Position numbers and translations under genes: made by a program | Assembly (NCBI GenBank): GCA_012511735.1 | Contig: JAAZFK010000052.1 | Span: 1 to 7,763 of the forward strand | DNA from: Clostridiaceae bacterium | GTDB lineage: Bacteria > Bacillota > Clostridia > Saccharofermentanales > DTU023 | Direction: 5' to 3' | Length of the DNA: 7,763 bases | In this document: piece after piece, positions 7,305-7,763 of the stretch | Position numbering within the stretch: the stretch's first letter is position 1 | Layout: every line of letters begins with the position of its first letter | The notes under the pieces: generated by a model | Told to the model about the DNA's origin: nothing | What the model saw: the letters and a program-made list of their open reading frames with translations, nothing else | The model's database searches: none

Positions 7305-7319
7305 TGAATCAAAGATTCA
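7305..7319 (+). repeat. Small hairpin downstream of the transposase gene
   Basis: TGAATC (7305-7310) pairs with GATTCA (7314-7319) over an AAA loop, 22 bases after the transposase stop and directly before the long closing stem of the candidate guide RNA. There is no T-run, so it is not a terminator. It may mark the 5' border or a processing site of the RNA. Confidence 0.4.
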
Positions 7320-7372
7320 ATGAGGGTGTTTTCAAGGGTTTGGGCGAGGTAACAGGTCTGAGCCATTTACGA

Positions 7373-7379
7373 GACTTCT
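7373..7379 (+). other. Putative right-target guide of the guide RNA
   Basis: GACTTCT in the 5' side of the internal loop can pair with the top strand AGAAGTC at 7608-7614, the first bases of the intron right of the insertion. The match is exactly 7 bases and stops on both sides. Confidence 0.65.
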
Positions 7380-7411
7380 TTGCTGACACACCCCCTGGTG
7401 TGATTCGCGTT

Positions 7412-7418
7412 TTGAGAC
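7412..7418 (+). other. Putative left-target guide of the guide RNA
   Basis: TTGAGAC in the 3' side of the internal loop equals the intron sequence 6013-6019 just left of the insertion, so it can pair with the bottom strand there. Together with the right guide it covers the joined target without gap or overlap. Confidence 0.65.
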
Positions 7419-7560
7419 TGTAAGGCTCACGGCGGACCATTGACCTGCGGTAAGGCAAAGCCGAATCCGCGTATAACAGAGTGGCCAATGCCGGGACAAC
7501 TCAGTCGGAACCCTTGAAAACACCTTCGACAGAATGGGATACATCAATAGAGATCGGGTC

Positions 7561-7580
7561 AATCAAAATTAATCAAATTT
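7561..7580. repeat. AT-rich tandem 10-mers in the right IS end
   Basis: AATCAAAATT is followed directly by AATCAAATTT (9 of 10 identical), just inside the right inverted repeat. A protein-binding or easily melted segment is possible; no function is shown. Confidence 0.35.
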
Positions 7581-7585
7581 ACCAC

Positions 7586-7591
7586 TTGACA
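7586..7591 (+). promoter_or_regulatory. Outward-facing -35 box in the right end of the IS
   Basis: A perfect TTGACA points out of the element. No good -10 lies at the right distance in the intron sequence to its right. In a circularised element it would be followed, 17 to 18 bases on, by ATATGT/TATGTA at 6021-6027, a weak -10. Junction promoters formed on circle closure are known in the IS110 family. Confidence 0.5.
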
Positions 7592-7592
7592 A

Positions 7593-7605
7593 GGGTCACT
7601 ACATA
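7593..7605 (-). repeat. Right 13-bp inverted repeat of the IS
   Basis: GGGTCACTACATA is the exact reverse complement of the left repeat at 6022-6034. It is followed by the shared ACA and then uninterrupted intron sequence. Confidence 0.92.
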
Positions 7606-7660
7606 ACAGAAGTCAGCAGAGGCCATAGTAGCAGGCAACTGTGAAGGGCCGAACCAACAC

Positions 7661-7666
7661 GAGGTG
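7661..7666 (+). promoter_or_regulatory. Ribosome-binding site of the intron-encoded protein
   Basis: GAGGTG lies 9 bases before ATG 7676 and is the only plausible Shine-Dalgarno site in the intron segment after the IS. It supports reading 7676 as a real start. Confidence 0.5.
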
Positions 7667-7675
7667 TGAAGCGAC

Positions 7676-7763
7676 ATGAGCGGAACCTTAAGTAGCACCA
7701 TAAGCTCCAGACAACTCAGTATCTGGGACTGCCTGCGGATGGATAGCGCGGAACGCGAAGAGA
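7676..7763 (+). CDS. Start of the group II intron-encoded protein (reverse transcriptase/maturase), cut by the window end
   Basis: An open frame starts at ATG 7676 and stays open to the last base; the 29 readable residues begin MSGTLSSTISSRQLSIWD. No reverse-transcriptase motif is reached, so the call rests on position: the frame follows the intron motif GAAGTCAGCAGAGGCCATAG at the distance where such introns encode their protein, and it has a fair ribosome-binding site. Group II proteins of this kind splice the intron and copy it into new DNA sites. The upstream IS separates the frame from the rest of the ribozyme, so splicing and mobility of this copy are probably impaired even if the protein is made. 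Confidence 0.5.
   Translation, partial: MSGTLSSTISSRQLSIWDCLRMDSAEREE

Larger units (their letters stand above)
7321..7528 (+). ncRNA. Candidate bridge/seeker guide RNA of the IS110-family element
   Basis: GGTGTTTTCAAGGGTT (7325-7340) pairs perfectly with 7509-7524; with flanking wobble pairs the stem spans 7321-7341 and 7508-7528. Inside, TGAGCC/GGCTCA (7359-7364 with 7424-7429), extended by GGTC/GACC (7355-7358 with 7435-7438), and the hairpin CACACC/GGTGTG (7387-7392 with 7397-7402) bound an internal loop with sides 7365-7386 and 7403-7423. The 5' side carries GACTTCT (7373-7379), reverse complement of the right flank AGAAGTC (7608-7614). The 3' side carries TTGAGAC (7412-7418), identical to the left flank (6013-6019). 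This is the layout of an IS110-family target-binding loop. A second module, CATTGACC/GGCCAATG (7438-7445 with 7483-7490, one mismatch), holds GCGG/CCGC (7447-7450 with 7467-7470) and a free strand at 7471-7482. The exact ends of the RNA and its promoter are unknown. Confidence 0.75.
6021..7608 (+). mobile_element. IS110-family (IS1111-like) insertion sequence, 1588 bp
   Basis: A complete element: a DEDD transposase gene, perfect 13-bp subterminal inverted repeats (6022-6034 and 7593-7605), about 100 bases of left end and about 320 non-coding bases of right end. Its removal joins GTTGAGACA to GAAGTCAGCAGAGG and restores a continuous group II intron segment, which fixes the boundaries to within the shared ACA (6021-7608 or, equally, 6018-7605). 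Subterminal repeats and a long non-coding tail after the transposase gene are hallmarks of the IS1111 subgroup, where the guide RNA gene lies downstream of the transposase. All parts look intact, so the element may be active. Confidence 0.9.
5709..7763 (+). mobile_element. Group II intron, interrupted by an IS110-family element and cut by the window end
   Basis: The stretch starting GTACGCCCGACATGGGC resembles group II intron 5' ends (consensus GUGYG; the third base here is A). Visible structure includes stem GCCC/GGGC (5713-5716 with 5722-5725), AGGCG/CGCCT (5733-5737 with 5754-5758) and GTCTCAACG/CGTTGAGAC (5976-5984 with 6011-6019). Segments such as GGAATCTGAAGGAAGCC, AACAGGAATCGGATACAAGG and, after the IS, GAAGTCAGCAGAGGCCATAG are motifs I associate with clostridial group II introns. 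Without the IS, about 379 bases precede the likely protein start, a compact ribozyme. The intron begins four bases after the operon terminator, as is common for class C introns, though I could not assign the class or find convincing EBS/IBS pairs. Domains V and VI lie beyond the window. Confidence 0.75.

Noticed and set aside
7379..7387. TTTGCTGAC in the guide loop, 8 of 9 complementary to GTCAGCAGA at 7613-7621
   Set aside because: It would pair with the right flank in the wrong register relative to the adjacent GACTTCT guide: moving 3' in the RNA should move left in the target, not right. Its last base also lies in the apical stem. Probably coincidence, perhaps a relic of an alternative guide.
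7332..7562. A 76-residue open frame on the minus strand in the IS tail
   Set aside because: It runs across the paired RNA stems and the guide loop, has no recognisable motif, and its length is ordinary for chance.

Overview
The window reads as chromosomal DNA of an anaerobic bacterium, most likely a Clostridia-type Firmicute; a spirochaete or a related gut or digester lineage cannot be excluded. The basis is a lipoprotein of the DUF3798 type next to a BMP/ribose-type ABC importer, strong GGAGG ribosome-binding sites, a TTG start, and a group II intron whose RNA motifs resemble those I know from clostridial introns. Base composition is moderately GC-rich in the transporter genes and visibly lower in the mobile DNA on the right.

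Positions 1-5704 hold one transport operon on the + strand. A consensus-like sigma-70 promoter (TTGACA, 17 bases, TATCAT) lies at 6-34. A leader of about 120 bases follows, with two hairpins and a perfect tandem 10-base repeat. Next come a DUF3798-type substrate-binding lipoprotein (165-1322), a strong intrinsic terminator/attenuator in the following gap, a double-domain ABC ATPase (1445-3058), and two overlapping permeases (3051-4157 and 4147-5646). A palindromic terminator lies at 5673-5704. Together these encode a complete importer: lipoprotein, one fused ATPase dimer and a permease heterodimer. The substrate cannot be read from the sequence; the ATPase and permease family suggests a nucleoside, sugar or other small solute.

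Positions 5709-7763 are nested mobile DNA. A group II intron seems to start four bases after the terminator stem (GTACGCCC...). Its ribozyme 5' part runs to 6020 and resumes at 7609. The start of an intron-encoded protein (reverse transcriptase/maturase) is at 7676 and runs off the window. Inside the intron sits a 1588-bp insertion sequence of the IS110 family, IS1111-like, at 6021-7608. It has a DEDD transposase (6122-7282), perfect 13-bp subterminal inverted repeats, and a shared ACA at the two junctions. Removing it restores a continuous intron.

The most interesting object is the roughly 320-base non-coding tail of this IS. A 16-bp perfect stem (up to about 20 bp with wobble) encloses a roughly 208-nt structured RNA candidate at 7321-7528. 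Inside is a stem, internal loop and hairpin whose two loop sides carry 7-base guides. One (TTGAGAC) is identical to the left flank of the insertion. The other (GACTTCT) is the reverse complement of the right flank. Together they spell, without a gap, the 14-base empty target TTGAGACAGAAGTC. This matches the logic of the bridge/seeker RNAs of IS110 and IS1111 elements. It implies an element whose guide RNA is tuned to a structural motif of group II introns, a mobile element specialised on another mobile element.
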